A stretch of 64,000 bases of DNA, from positions 7,564,001-7,628,000 of the forward strand of contig AP026545.1 of the NCBI GenBank assembly GCA_026075535.2, written 5' to 3'. This document shows positions 63,144 to 64,000 of the stretch, in pieces (within the stretch, counting starts at the first letter, position 1; every line of letters begins with the position of its first letter). The position numbers and the translations under genes are program-made. The DNA comes from Tricholoma matsutake (lineage: Eukaryota; Basidiomycota; Agaricomycetes; Agaricales; Tricholomataceae). The notes under the pieces were generated by a model. It was not told the DNA's origin. It made no database searches and saw nothing but the letters and a program-made list of their open reading frames with translations.

Positions 63144-64000
63144 CCCAATGTTCCCAATCCCAATGTCAACTTTAATGGTGGTCAGACCATGCTTGGCGGG
63201 TTCGCCATCACCATCGACAACAATGGCACCCCCGTCCTCCATGCTCATCACCACCACCACGGTCCACTCCATCCCAACGGCAACGGCCCTCTCAACGGCA
63301 ACGGCCCTCTCAACGGCATGCCCGGGCAACCCCAGCCGCCCGGAGGCGGTGCTGGTGGCGCCGGCTTCCCACAAGACCTCTCTGCCTTATTTAACTTTTT
63401 CGGGAACGCCATAGGAATAGGTGGTTTCGGGTTTGGCGAGCGCGAGCAGGAAGATCCGGAGCGCGCGAAGCGCCTGGTCGATGGGTTAGAGGAGGTGCCT
63501 ATAGGATTGGTGCGGAGGCTTGGAAGAGTGGGTGGTGGCGGGCTTGAGGGGGAGGATGGGGTGGGTGCGAGTGGCGGTGATAGTGGGTGTGCGATTTGTT
63601 GGGATAGTTTATTGGATGGCGATTTGAAGGGGTGGGAGAATAAGGAGAAAAAAGAGGAGGGTGCGGAGGGTGGTGCTGAGGAAGTCCCGATGACAACAGT
63701 GCCTACTGGGACTGATGCTGAGGTCGACCCGTCCGTCGAGCCTTCCACATCAGCCGACACTGACATGGAGGCATCTCCATCGCAAGAAGCAGAATCAAGC
63801 GCTAAAACTGATTCGAAAACCGGGTCTGTGCCAGCGCCTCCAAAAATTGTGTCTCTACCCTGTGCGCATGTCTTCCATGCTGCGTGTCTCATCCCGTGGT
63901 TCTCGCGGCCGAGACAGACGACGTGCCCAACTTGTCGATTTAATATCGATCCAGAGAATTTGACATATGTGAGGAGGAGGAGGGCGCCTGCTGCGAGGAA
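62418..64000 (+). CDS. RING-H2 finger protein (runs off the right edge)
   Basis: Uninterrupted frame of 527 codons from ATG 62418 (context ACACCATGG), still open at the window end. Likely an E3 ubiquitin ligase. Residues 1-230 are acidic and Pro-rich, probably disordered. A run of 12 Asn (231-242) follows, then HHHHH and Gly/Pro-rich stretches. The RING-H2 finger starts at CAIC (Cys 391, 394) and resumes at CAHVFHAAC (Cys 482, His 484, His 487, Cys 490) and CPTC (503, 506). All eight ligands are present, but loop 1 is expanded to 87 residues by an acidic Glu/Ser/Thr-rich insert. CpG content is normal and no stops occur, unlike the transposon area, so this marks where single-copy sequence starts. 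No intron is seen. Confidence 0.88.

Overview
The window is a transposon-packed stretch of a filamentous basidiomycete genome, most likely an agaricomycete. The evidence is short introns (about 50-60 nt, GTATGT-type donors, CTAAC-type branch points), chromodomain Ty3/gypsy elements, hAT and P-like DNA transposons, and gene families common in mushroom-forming fungi. I cannot name the species. Only one gene looks ordinary and undamaged: the RING-H2 protein that runs off the right edge. Most of the rest is transposable elements nested inside one another, often with target-site duplications that can be read directly.

Left part (1-17.7 kb): a minus-strand chromovirus (copy A) has landed in a LINE-like retrotransposon. 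Then comes a repeat-rich gene-poor stretch, and then a broken MFS transporter gene (11.3-17.7 kb). One insertion sits in the transporter's first exon, and a 2.6-kb hAT element sits cleanly inside one of its introns.

Middle (17.7-51 kb): a 5.4-kb transposon with terminal inverted repeats and an exact 8-bp target duplication carries a multi-exon transposase gene. The transposase has P-element/THAP9-like catalytic motifs, a C2H2 finger and a C-terminal PHD-like finger. Beside it is a nest of hAT-type elements, LTR remnants and a possible retrocopy. A second, older P-like relic lies at 31.8-35.1 kb. Next come chromovirus copies C and D, a second gypsy family (E) with an antisense coiled-coil gene beside its pol, a 42-bp minisatellite and an uncharacterised multi-exon gene (47.5-49.7 kb).

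Right part (51-64 kb): chromovirus copy B is split by a young copia element (295-bp LTRs that look identical, duplication GAATA). Its single ORF is open but lacks about 75 residues of reverse transcriptase. A G/C-rich hairpin array, a mostly empty intergenic stretch and the RING-H2 gene follow.

Two themes cross the window. First, old copies are decayed mainly by C-to-T or G-to-A changes, and CGA codons have repeatedly become TGA. Second, a non-coding cassette (hairpin, then a small intron-like segment, then a second hairpin type) recurs at least ten times inside unrelated elements. I do not recognise this cassette, and it is the best candidate here for something undescribed, together with the PHD-bearing P-like transposon.
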